Positions 8,384 through 15,733 of a stretch of DNA of 64,000 bases are shown here, piece after piece. The DNA comes from Streptococcus mitis 17/34 (lineage in GTDB: Bacteria > Bacillota > Bacilli > Lactobacillales > Streptococcaceae). Where the stretch lies: the NCBI GenBank assembly GCA_000430305.1, contig ASZZ01000002.1:62001-126000 (forward strand), in the 5' to 3' direction. The notes under the pieces are model-generated. The model saw nothing but the letters and a program-made list of their open reading frames with translations. It ran no database searches and was not told the origin of the DNA. Position 1 is the stretch's first letter. Each line of letters opens with the position of its first letter. The position numbers were made by a program, and so were the translations under genes.

Positions 8384-9076
8384 ATGTCAATTATTGAAAT
8401 GAGAGATGTCGTCAAAAAATACGACAATGGAACGACTGCTCTACGAGGTGTTTCGGTCAGCGTTGACCCAGGGGAATTTGCTTACATCGTAGGACCTTCA
8501 GGAGCAGGGAAATCAACCTTTATTCGTTCTCTATATCGTGAAGTAAAAATTGATAAAGGAAGCCTAACAGTTGCAGGTTTTAATCTGGTAAAAATTAAGA
8601 AGAAAGATATTCCTCTACTTCGTCGTAGTGTTGGGGTAGTCTTCCAGGACTATAAACTCTTACCTAAGAAAACTGTCTACGAAAATATTGCTTATGCTAT
8701 GGAAGTAATCGGGGAAAATCGTCGTAATATCAAAAAACGTGTGATGGAAGTTTTGGACTTGGTTGGGTTGAAGCACAAGGTTCGTTCTTTCCCAAATGAG
8801 CTCTCAGGTGGAGAACAACAGCGAATTGCGATTGCGCGTGCTATTGTAAACAATCCCAAAGTATTGATAGCCGATGAACCAACAGGAAACTTGGATCCGG
8901 ATAATTCATGGGAAATCATGAATCTCTTGGAACGGATTAACCTACAAGGGACAACTATTTTAATGGCGACTCATAATAGCCAGATTGTAAATACCTTGCG
9001 CCACCGTGTCATTGCCATTGAAAATGGACGTGTCGTTCGTGACGAATCAAAAGGAGAGTATGGATACGATGATTAG
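8384..9076 (+). CDS. ftsE: Cell-division ATP-binding protein FtsE
   Basis: Cytoplasmic ATPase of the FtsEX complex, which in pneumococcus activates the peptidoglycan hydrolase PcsB at the division septum. Its 230 residues contain Walker A GPSGAGKS (about 36-43), Q-loop GVVFQDYKLLP, signature LSGGEQQR, Walker B VLIADEPTGNLDP and the switch His in MATHNSQIV. It sits 17 bases after prfB, and its end overlaps the ftsX start by 8 bases, so the two are translated together. Confidence 0.97.
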   Translation: MSIIEMRDVVKKYDNGTTALRGVSVSVDPGEFAYIVGPSGAGKSTFIRSLYREVKIDKGSLTVAGFNLVKIKKKDIPLLRRSVGVVFQDYKLLPKKTVYENIAYAMEVIGENRRNIKKRVMEVLDLVGLKHKVRSFPNELSGGEQQRIAIARAIVNNPKVLIADEPTGNLDPDNSWEIMNLLERINLQGTTILMATHNSQIVNTLRHRVIAIENGRVVRDESKGEYGYDD

Positions 9077-9995
9077 TAGATTTTTTCGCCATTTATTTGA
9101 ATCACTAAAAAGTTTGAAACGAAATGGTTGGATGACAGTGGCTGCTGTCAGCTCAGTCATGATTACGTTAACCTTGGTTGCGATATTTGCTTCTGTTATT
9201 TTCAATACAGCGAAACTGGCTACAGATATTGAAAATAATGTCCGAGTAATGGTTTACATTCGTAAGGATGTCGCTGATAATAGTGAAACCATTGAAAAAG
9301 AAGGTCAAACTGTTACAAATAATGACTACCACAAGGTATATAATGCCTTGAAGGGCATGTCTACGGTTAAGAGTGTTACTTTTTCAAGTAAAGAAGAACA
9401 ATATGAAAAATTAACTGAGACAATGGGTGACAACTGGAAAATCTTTGAAGGTGACGCTAATCCTCTCTATGATGCCTATATCGTTGATACAAATACCCCG
9501 AGTGATGTTCAAAAAGTAGCTGAAGAAGCTAAGAAAATTGAAGGGGTGTCAGAAGTACAAGATGGTGGTGCAAACACCCAACGTCTGTTCCAACTTGCTT
9601 CCTTCATTCGTGTTTGGGGATTAGTCATAGCAGGCCTCTTGATTTTCATTGCAGTTTTCTTAATTTCTAATACTATTCGTATTACAATTATTTCTCGCAG
9701 TCGCGAAATTCAAATTATGCGCTTGGTTGGTGCTAAGAATAGTTATATCCGTGGCCCTTTCTTACTTGAAGGTGCCTTCATTGGTTTGCTTGGAGCAACT
9801 GCTCCATCAGTGTTGGTCTTTATTGTTTATCGAATGGTTTATCAATCGGTCAATAAGTCATTAGTAGGTCAAAATCTTTCGATGATTTCACCAGAATTAT
9901 TCAGTCCACTGATGATTGCCCTCTTGTTTGTTATTGGAATTTTTATTGGTTCAATTGGATCAGGAATTTCAATGCGTCGATTCTTAAAAATTTAA
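9069..9995 (+). CDS. ftsX: Cell-division membrane protein FtsX
   Basis: Membrane partner of FtsE. Its extracellular loop docks PcsB and transmits ATP-driven movement to the cell wall. The 308 residues show the expected order: a first membrane segment at about 20-45, a large outer domain (about 46-170) and three C-terminal membrane segments. I start at ATG 9069 (MISRFFRHLFESLK), the usual pneumococcal start. An in-frame ATG at 9060 is closer to the AAGGAG at 9051 but would sit only 3 bases from it. A hairpin terminator follows. Confidence 0.95.
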   Translation: MISRFFRHLFESLKSLKRNGWMTVAAVSSVMITLTLVAIFASVIFNTAKLATDIENNVRVMVYIRKDVADNSETIEKEGQTVTNNDYHKVYNALKGMSTVKSVTFSSKEEQYEKLTETMGDNWKIFEGDANPLYDAYIVDTNTPSDVQKVAEEAKKIEGVSEVQDGGANTQRLFQLASFIRVWGLVIAGLLIFIAVFLISNTIRITIISRSREIQIMRLVGAKNSYIRGPFLLEGAFIGLLGATAPSVLVFIVYRMVYQSVNKSLVGQNLSMISPELFSPLMIALLFVIGIFIGSIGSGISMRRFLKI

Positions 9996-10016
9996 ATTTG
10001 AATAGATGTATATTTG

Positions 10017-10042
10017 AGGAGATTTTAATATCTCCTTTTTTA
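10017..10042 (+). terminator. Terminator after ftsX
   Basis: AGGAGAT and ATCTCCT pair around a 6-base loop, followed by TTTTTT. Confidence 0.85.
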
Positions 10043-10087
10043 CTACAAAAATTTTAGAAAAAAGTTTACTTTTTTTTATAAAAAGCC

Positions 10088-10115
10088 TTTACAAAAAAAA
10101 TTAAAGTGGTATAAT
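10088..10115 (+). promoter_or_regulatory. Promoter of the PTS gene
   Basis: TTTACA (10088-10093), a 16-base spacer and TATAAT (10110-10115). Confidence 0.8.
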
Positions 10116-10133
10116 TAATACATAGTTAAGTGC

Positions 10134-10155
10134 AAAACGTTTTCGTAAAACGTTT
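10134..10155 (+). promoter_or_regulatory. Paired AAAACGTTT operator, probable sugar-regulator site
   Basis: AAAACGTTT occurs twice, at 10134-10142 and 10147-10155. Each contains the palindrome AAACGTTT and the two copies are offset by 13 bases, about 20-40 bases downstream of the -10 box. This resembles cre-type or other LacI-family sites bound by CcpA-like repressors, but it is not a perfect cre match, so the cognate protein is uncertain. Confidence 0.6.
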
Positions 10156-10182
10156 GCCTAAATAAAAATAAAGGAGATTTGA

Positions 10183-12363
10183 ATGATGAAAGATACATTC
10201 AAAAATGTCTTGTCTTTCGAGTTTTGGCAAAAATTCGGTAAGGCTTTGATGGTGGTTATCGCCGTTATGCCGGCTGCTGGTTTGATGATTTCAATCGGTA
10301 AGTCGCTTGTGATGATTAACCCTAACTTTGCTCCACTCGTTATTACTGGTGGTGTACTAGAGCAAATCGGTTGGGGAGTTATCGGTAACCTTCACATTTT
10401 GTTTGCCCTAGCAATTGGAGGAAGCTGGGCTAAAGAACGTGCTGGTGGTGCTTTTGCCGCTGGTCTTGCCTTCATCTTGATTAACCGTATCACTGGTACA
10501 ATCTTTGGTGTATCAGGAGACATGTTGAAAAATCCAGATGCTATGGTAACAACTCTCTTTGGTGGATCAATCAAAGTTGCTGACTACTTCGTTAGCGTTA
10601 TGGAAGCACCTGCCTTAAACATGGGTGTATTCGTAGGGATTATCTCTGGTTTTGTAGGGGCAACTGCTTACAACAAATACTACAACTTCCGTAAACTTCC
10701 TGATGCACTTTCATTCTTCAACGGGAAACGTTTCGTACCATTTGTAGTTATTCTTCGTTCAGCAATCGCTGCAATTCTACTTGCTGCCTTTTGGCCAGTA
10801 GTTCAAACTGGTATCAATAGCTTTGGTATCTGGATTGCAAACTCACAAGAAACTGCTCCAATCCTTGCACCATTCTTGTATGGTACTTTGGAACGTTTGC
10901 TCTTGCCATTTGGTCTTCACCACATGTTGACAATCCCAATGAACTATACAGCTCTTGGTGGTACTTATGAGATTTTGACAGGTGCAGCTAAAGGCACTCA
11001 AGTATTTGGTCAAGACCCACTATGGCTTGCATGGGTAACAGACCTTGTTAACCTTAAAGGTACAGATGCAAGTCACTACCAACAATTGTTAGATACTGTT
11101 CACCCAGCTCGTTTCAAAGTTGGACAAATGATCGGTTCATTCGGTATCTTGATGGGTGTGATCGTGGCTATCTATCGTAATGTCGATGCTGATAAGAAAC
11201 ATCAATATAAAGGTATGATGATTGCGACAGCTCTTGCAACATTCTTGACAGGGGTTACTGAACCAATCGAATACATGTTCATGTTTGTAGCAACACCTAT
11301 GTACCTTGTTTACTCACTTGTTCAAGGTGCTGCCTTCGCTATGGCTGACGTAGTAAACCTACGTATGCACTCATTCGGTTCAATCGAGTTCTTAACTCGT
11401 ACACCTATTGCGATTAGTGCTGGTATCGGTATGGATATCGTTAACTTCGTTTGGGTAACTGTTCTCTTTGCCGTAATCATGTACTTTATCGCAAACTTCA
11501 TGATTCAAAAATTCAACTACGCAACTCCAGGACGTAACGGTAACTACGAAACTGCTGAAGGTTCAGAAGAAGCTAGCAGCGAAGTGAAAGTTGCAGCAGG
11601 TTCTCAAGCTGTAAACATTATCAACCTTCTTGGTGGACGCGCAAACATCGTTGATGTTGATGCATGTATGACTCGTCTTCGTGTTACTGTTAAGGATGCA
11701 GATAGAGTCGGTGATGCAGAACAATGGAAAGCAGAAGGAGCTATGGGTCTTGTCATGAAAGGACAAGGTGTTCAAGCTATCTACGGACCAAAAGCTGACG
11801 TATTGAAATCTGATATCCAAGATATCCTTGATTCAGGTGAAATCATTCCTGAAACTCTTCCAAGTCAAATGACAGAAGCACAACAAAACACTGTTCACTT
11901 TAAAGGTCTTACTGAGGAAGTTTACTCAGTAGCAGACGGTCAAGTTCTTGCTTTGGAACAAGTAAAAGATCCAGTATTTGCTCAAAAAATGATGGGTGAT
12001 GGATTTGCTGTAGAACCTGCAAATGGAAACATTGTATCTCCAGTTTCAGGTACTGTATCAAGCATCTTCCCTACAAAACATGCTCTTGGTCTTGTGACTG
12101 AAGCAGGTCTTGAAGTATTGGTTCACATTGGTTTGGACACAGTAAGTCTTGAAGGAAAACCATTTACAGTTCATGTAGCTGAAGGACAAAAAGTTGCAGC
12201 AGGTGATCTTCTTGTCACAGCCGACTTGGATGCTATCCGTGCAGCAGGTCGTGAAACATCAACAGTGGTTGTCTTCACAAATGCTGAAGCTATTAAATCA
12301 GTTAAATTAGAACAAACAGGTTCTCTTGCAGCTAAAACAGCAGTTGCTAAAGTAGAATTGTAA
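10183..12363 (+). CDS. ptsG: PTS glucose-type transporter subunit IICBA
   Basis: A three-domain permease that imports and phosphorylates glucose or a related sugar, taking phosphate from HPr. The order over 726 residues is the membrane IIC domain (about 1-430, with the glucose-family motif LLLPFGLHHMLTIP), IIB with phosphorylated Cys495 in DVDACMTRLRV, and IIA with the active His648 in HIGLDTV. The start ATG follows AAAGGAG; a second ATG one codon later is equally usable. It is a single-gene unit with its own promoter, a possible repressor site in the leader and a strong terminator. Exact sugar specificity is inferred from the family. Confidence 0.93.
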   Translation: MMKDTFKNVLSFEFWQKFGKALMVVIAVMPAAGLMISIGKSLVMINPNFAPLVITGGVLEQIGWGVIGNLHILFALAIGGSWAKERAGGAFAAGLAFILINRITGTIFGVSGDMLKNPDAMVTTLFGGSIKVADYFVSVMEAPALNMGVFVGIISGFVGATAYNKYYNFRKLPDALSFFNGKRFVPFVVILRSAIAAILLAAFWPVVQTGINSFGIWIANSQETAPILAPFLYGTLERLLLPFGLHHMLTIPMNYTALGGTYEILTGAAKGTQVFGQDPLWLAWVTDLVNLKGTDASHYQQLLDTVHPARFKVGQMIGSFGILMGVIVAIYRNVDADKKHQYKGMMIATALATFLTGVTEPIEYMFMFVATPMYLVYSLVQGAAFAMADVVNLRMHSFGSIEFLTRTPIAISAGIGMDIVNFVWVTVLFAVIMYFIANFMIQKFNYATPGRNGNYETAEGSEEASSEVKVAAGSQAVNIINLLGGRANIVDVDACMTRLRVTVKDADRVGDAEQWKAEGAMGLVMKGQGVQAIYGPKADVLKSDIQDILDSGEIIPETLPSQMTEAQQNTVHFKGLTEEVYSVADGQVLALEQVKDPVFAQKMMGDGFAVEPANGNIVSPVSGTVSSIFPTKHALGLVTEAGLEVLVHIGLDTVSLEGKPFTVHVAEGQKVAAGDLLVTADLDAIRAAGRETSTVVVFTNAEAIKSVKLEQTGSLAAKTAVAKVEL

Positions 12364-12370
12364 TATACTT

Positions 12371-12403
12371 GAGGTTGGAAGCTGTTTTCCAACCTCTTGT
12401 TTT
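12371..12403 (+). terminator. Terminator after ptsG
   Basis: GAGGTTGGAA and TTCCAACCTC form a perfect 10-bp stem, followed by TTGTTTT. Confidence 0.9.
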
Positions 12404-12414
12404 AGGAGAAAAGC

Positions 12415-13230
12415 ATGAAATTTTTAACACTCAATACTCATAGCTGGATGGAAAAAGAAGCTGAGGAAAAATTCCAACTCTTGCTTGAAGATATTCTTGA
12501 TAAAGATTATGATTTGATTTGTTTCCAAGAAATCAATCAGGAAATCACTTCGCCAGAGGTGAAGGTTAATGACCTTTATCAAGCTTTGCCAGCAGCTGAG
12601 CCCATTCACCAAGACCACTATGTTAGACTCTTGGTTGAAAAGTTGTCAGAGCAAGGAAAAAATTACTACTGGACTTGGGCCTATAATCATATCGGTTATG
12701 ACCGCTACCATGAAGGTGTGGCTATCTTGTCTAAAACACCTATTGAAGCAAGAGAAATTTTGGTTTCAGATGTGGATGATCCAACAGATTATCATACTCG
12801 TCGAGTTGCCTTGGCTGAAACTGTAGTCGATGGTAAGGAGCTTGCAGTTGCAAGTGTCCACCTTTCTTGGTGGGATAAAGGTTTCCAAGAAGAATGGGCA
12901 CGATTTGAGGCTGTATTGAAAGAATTGAACAAGCCACTTTTGCTAGCTGGAGATTTCAACAACCCAGCTGGTCAGGAAGGCTACCAAGCTATTTTAGCTA
13001 GTCCATTAGGCTTACAAGATGCCTTTGAAGTCGCTAAAGAGAAAATCGGTAGCTATACCGTTCCACCAGAAATTGATGGCTGGAAAGGGAACACTGAACC
13101 CCTTCGAATCGATTATGTCTTTACTACCAAGGAGCTAGAGGTAGAAAATTTACATGTCGTATTTGATGGTAACAAGAGTCCACAAGTCAGTGACCACTAT
13201 GGCTTGAATGCTATTTTAAACTGGAAATAA
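12415..13230 (+). CDS. Endonuclease/exonuclease/phosphatase-fold protein
   Basis: A 271-residue protein of the metal-dependent EEP (DNase I/sphingomyelinase-like) fold. Conserved catalytic pieces in order are the N-terminal FLTLNTHSW, metal-binding Glu in CFQEIN, HLSWWDKG, LLAGDFNNP with catalytic Asp and Asn, and the C-terminal VSDHYGL with the general-base His. There is no signal peptide, so it probably acts in the cytoplasm. The substrate cannot be told from sequence; DNA, a phosphosugar or a phospholipid headgroup are all possible. It begins 12 bases after the ptsG terminator's T tract with AGGAGAAAAGC before the ATG, so it may be expressed partly by read-through. Confidence 0.85.
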   Translation: MKFLTLNTHSWMEKEAEEKFQLLLEDILDKDYDLICFQEINQEITSPEVKVNDLYQALPAAEPIHQDHYVRLLVEKLSEQGKNYYWTWAYNHIGYDRYHEGVAILSKTPIEAREILVSDVDDPTDYHTRRVALAETVVDGKELAVASVHLSWWDKGFQEEWARFEAVLKELNKPLLLAGDFNNPAGQEGYQAILASPLGLQDAFEVAKEKIGSYTVPPEIDGWKGNTEPLRIDYVFTTKELEVENLHVVFDGNKSPQVSDHYGLNAILNWK

Positions 13231-13240
13231 AGATTTAAAA

Positions 13241-13272
13241 GAGGTTGGGATTATAAAATTCCAGCCTTTTTC
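13241..13272 (+). terminator. Terminator after the EEP-fold gene
   Basis: AGGTTGGGA and TTCCAGCCT pair imperfectly (G-T and one mismatch), then TTTTT. Confidence 0.65.
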
Positions 13273-13370
13273 TGACTAGAGAAGCTACTGGAAATAGTCT
13301 AAATAAGTGAGACTACTGAAATGGAATAAAATGTGGTATAATTGATAAGATAGATAGAATCGAGGATATT

Positions 13371-14714
13371 ATGTCATTTACGAAATTTCAATTTAAAAAC
13401 TATATTAGAGAAGCCCTGAAGGAGTTAAAATTTACAACTCCAACAGAGGTGCAAGATAAGTTGATTCCTATTGTTTTGGCAGGTCGTGACCTAGTCGGTG
13501 AATCAAAAACAGGTTCAGGTAAGACTCACACTTTCCTATTACCGATTTTCCAGCAATTAGATGAAGCTAGCGATAGTGTACAAGCAGTGATTACTGCACC
13601 GAGCCGTGAATTAGCTACTCAGATTTACCAAGCAGCCCGTCAGATTGCTGCTCACTCAGAAGTGGAAGTTCGTGTGGTTAATTATGTAGGTGGTACGGAT
13701 AAGGCTCGCCAGATTGAGAAATTGGCAAGCAATCAGCCTCATATTGTTATTGGAACACCAGGCCGTATCTACGACTTGGTTAAGTCTGGTGACCTAGCTA
13801 TTCACAAGGCTAAGACCTTTGTGGTCGATGAGGCAGACATGACCTTGGATATGGGATTCTTGGAAACTGTTGATAAGATTGCTGGCAGCCTTCCAAAAGA
13901 TCTGCAATTCATGGTCTTCTCAGCGACTATTCCACAAAAACTGCAACCATTCTTGAAAAAATACTTGTCGAATCCTGTTATGGAGAAAATCAAGACCAAA
14001 ACGGTCATTTCTGATACCATTGATAATTGGTTGATTTCTACCAAGGGACGTGACAAAAATGCTCAAATTTATCAGTTGACTCAGTTGATGCAGCCTTATT
14101 TGGCAATGATTTTTGTTAACACCAAGACGCGTGCTGATGAATTGCATTCATATCTGACTGCTCAAGGATTGAAGGTGGCAAAAATCCATGGGGATATTGC
14201 CCCTCGTGAGCGCAAGCGAATCATGAATCAGGTGAAAAATCTGGATTTTGAGTACATTGTCGCAACAGACTTGGCGGCGCGTGGGATTGATATTGAAGGT
14301 GTCAGTCATGTCATCAATGATGCCATTCCGCAAGATTTATCCTTTTTTGTGCACCGTGTTGGTCGTACTGGACGCAATGGCCTAGCTGGCACAGCTATTA
14401 CCCTTTACCAGCCAAGTGATGACTCGGATATCCGTGAGTTGGAGAAATTAGGAATCAAGTTTACTCCTAAGATGGTCAAAGACGGAGAATTTCAAGATAC
14501 CTATGACCGAGATCGTCGTGCTAATCGTGAGAAGAAGCAAGATAAGCTTGATATTGAAATGATTGGTTTGGTCAAAAAGAAAAAGAAAAAAGTCAAACCG
14601 GGTTATAAGAAGAAAATTCAATGGGCGGTTGATGAAAAACGCCGTAAAACTAAGCGTGCTGAAAATCGTGCTCGCGGTCGTGCCGAGCGTAAAGCAAAAC
14701 GCCAAACATTTTAA
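13371..14714 (+). CDS. DEAD-box RNA helicase (CshB-like)
   Basis: ATP-dependent RNA-unwinding enzyme of the DEAD-box family, used in ribosome assembly, RNA decay and growth in the cold. The 447 residues show motif I SKTGSGKT, PSRELA, GTPGRI, DEAD in VVDEADMTLDMGF, SAT in FSATIP and motif VI HRVGRTGRNG. The C-terminal 60 residues are very rich in Lys and Arg (repeated KKKKKK), an RNA-binding tail. The start MSFTKFQFKNYI resembles Firmicute CshB. A TATAAT box at 13337-13342 precedes the start, so it is probably its own unit. A 500-bp repeat-rich gap follows. Confidence 0.93.
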   Translation: MSFTKFQFKNYIREALKELKFTTPTEVQDKLIPIVLAGRDLVGESKTGSGKTHTFLLPIFQQLDEASDSVQAVITAPSRELATQIYQAARQIAAHSEVEVRVVNYVGGTDKARQIEKLASNQPHIVIGTPGRIYDLVKSGDLAIHKAKTFVVDEADMTLDMGFLETVDKIAGSLPKDLQFMVFSATIPQKLQPFLKKYLSNPVMEKIKTKTVISDTIDNWLISTKGRDKNAQIYQLTQLMQPYLAMIFVNTKTRADELHSYLTAQGLKVAKIHGDIAPRERKRIMNQVKNLDFEYIVATDLAARGIDIEGVSHVINDAIPQDLSFFVHRVGRTGRNGLAGTAITLYQPSDDSDIRELEKLGIKFTPKMVKDGEFQDTYDRDRRANREKKQDKLDIEMIGLVKKKKKKVKPGYKKKIQWAVDEKRRKTKRAENRARGRAERKAKRQTF

Positions 14715-14769
14715 AATAGGTTGGGAAAAACTCAATTTTAGTAAAAAACGGAAAAAATCTTTCCACAAT

Positions 14770-14816
14770 AAAACGTATAATATCAAGATTTTAGCACATC
14801 TGATATTATGCGTTTT
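14770..14816. repeat. 16-bp inverted repeat, possible terminator
   Basis: AAAACGTATAATATCA and TGATATTATGCGTTTT pair at 15 of 16 positions around a 15-base loop. The A tract on one side and T tract on the other make it a plausible terminator in both directions. It ends 98 bases after the helicase stop codon. Confidence 0.6.
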
Positions 14817-14861
14817 TCTGCTTTTAAAGACTTTTTCCTCAGTCACGTGCGTCGAAGGTTA

Positions 14862-14968
14862 TATAGTAGATTGAATCTAGAGTAGTACATCACGATTGCT
14901 AAAACATTTGTAGAAATTAATTTTATTTTTCCAATCTATTTGTTCACCTCTTATTTCAATCTACTATA
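14862..14968. mobile_element. RUP element (107 bp)
   Basis: Bounded by the perfect 14-bp terminal inverted repeat TATAGTAGATTGAA ... TTCAATCTACTATA, beginning and ending with TA, and exactly 107 bp long, the length of the pneumococcal RUP element. RUPs are non-coding and are thought to be moved by the IS630-Spn1 transposase. The gap it occupies also holds an IS200 remnant. Confidence 0.85.
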
Positions 14969-15034
14969 CAAAAAAACTCCAAACGCGATACAATAAAGGT
15001 GTTCAAGCCAATTGTAAAGTGAAAGGAGAAAAAT

Positions 15035-15115
15035 ATGGCGCAAAAGGCTCATAGTTTATTACACACAAAGTATCACTTTGTGTTCACCCCTAAGTATAGA
15101 CGAAATGTTATCTAA
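15035..15115 (+). pseudogene. IS200/IS605 transposase TnpA remnant (26 codons)
   Basis: AAAGGAGAAAAAT precedes an ATG and a 26-codon frame reading MAQKAHSLLHTKYHFVFTP, the N terminus of the IS200-type TnpA of streptococci, where the usual text is HTK-WMCK-YHIVFTPKYRR. Four codons seem to be missing and the frame stops after KYRRNVI, so only a stub of the roughly 150-residue transposase is left. No second end of the element is visible, so it is inactive. Confidence 0.85.
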
Positions 15116-15260
15116 AATTAATATCAAAGTAGTTTATCACATTCGAATCACAAAAAATTTTAAAAAAATGGCAATATTTGTTAACAAGAATTTTGTCGTT
15201 TGTTATAATGTAGTTGTAAATGTTTAAGATTAGTAATCAAAAAATAAAGAGGGGAATGTT

Positions 15261-15479
15261 TTGAATAAGAAATATAACATAGTTCTATTTTTGTTGTTTA
15301 TAGTTTATTTATTTGGATATTTTTCAATTTTAAAAACGTTAATTCCTATAATGTGTGTGATCCAAGTGTTTTTGATAGAACATATATTTAGAGTTCGTAG
15401 TAGGATTATGCAAATAGGTGAAATTATAATTGTTGTTGCTTCTATAATATTATTTATTGATAGTATATTGAGTTTGTAA
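15261..15479 (+). CDS. Small hydrophobic membrane protein, function unknown
   Basis: A 72-residue frame with TTG start, preceded by AGAGGGG at good distance and by an extended -10 box TGTTATAAT (15201-15209). Nearly all of it is hydrophobic: segments at about 7-25 (IVLFLLFIVYLFGYFSI), 26-44 and 51-70, with a short charged turn FRVRSR between the last two. I do not recognise the family. It lies between an IS200 remnant and BOX debris and is much richer in A+T than its neighbours, so it may be acquired or a fragment. A promoter and ribosome-binding site together make real expression plausible. Confidence 0.5.
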   Translation: MNKKYNIVLFLLFIVYLFGYFSILKTLIPIMCVIQVFLIEHIFRVRSRIMQIGEIIIVVASIILFIDSILSL

Positions 15480-15609
15480 CATTAGACTGAGCAAAAGTCT
15501 TTAAAATTAGGAAGATTTATAGACTTCTATATAGAATCAAATTTTCCAGATACCTGCTGAAGCTGATTTATATCCTCATATTTCTTCTACTACTATCTTC
15601 GTCACTAAA

Positions 15610-15695
15610 TTTGACAGATATATATTGCTGATACAACCTCTCTACTACAATCTCACAGTGAACCTGAGGCTAGTTTCCTCTTTGATTTTCGTTGA
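15610..15695. repeat. Degenerate BOX-like debris
   Basis: Pieces resembling boxB/boxC (ATACAACCTC, AACCTGAGGCTAGTTTCCT, CTTTGATTTTCGTTGA) in the same order as in the intact BOX at 2634, but with deletions. It is probably a decayed copy. Confidence 0.55.
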
Positions 15696-15697
15696 TA

Positions 15698-15733
15698 AAA
15701 GAAATGCTCCTCCAAGACGGAAGAGCATTTTTT
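15698..15733. terminator. Terminator after the LTA synthase gene
   Basis: AAATGCTC and GAGCATTT pair around a 13-base loop with A and T tracts at both sides, ending at the stop codon of the minus-strand gene. It can work in both directions. Confidence 0.8.

Noticed and set aside
14448-14846. 132-residue minus-strand frame at the end of the helicase gene
   Set aside because: Phe/Leu-rich because it is opposite the Lys/Arg-rich tail; no start signals.
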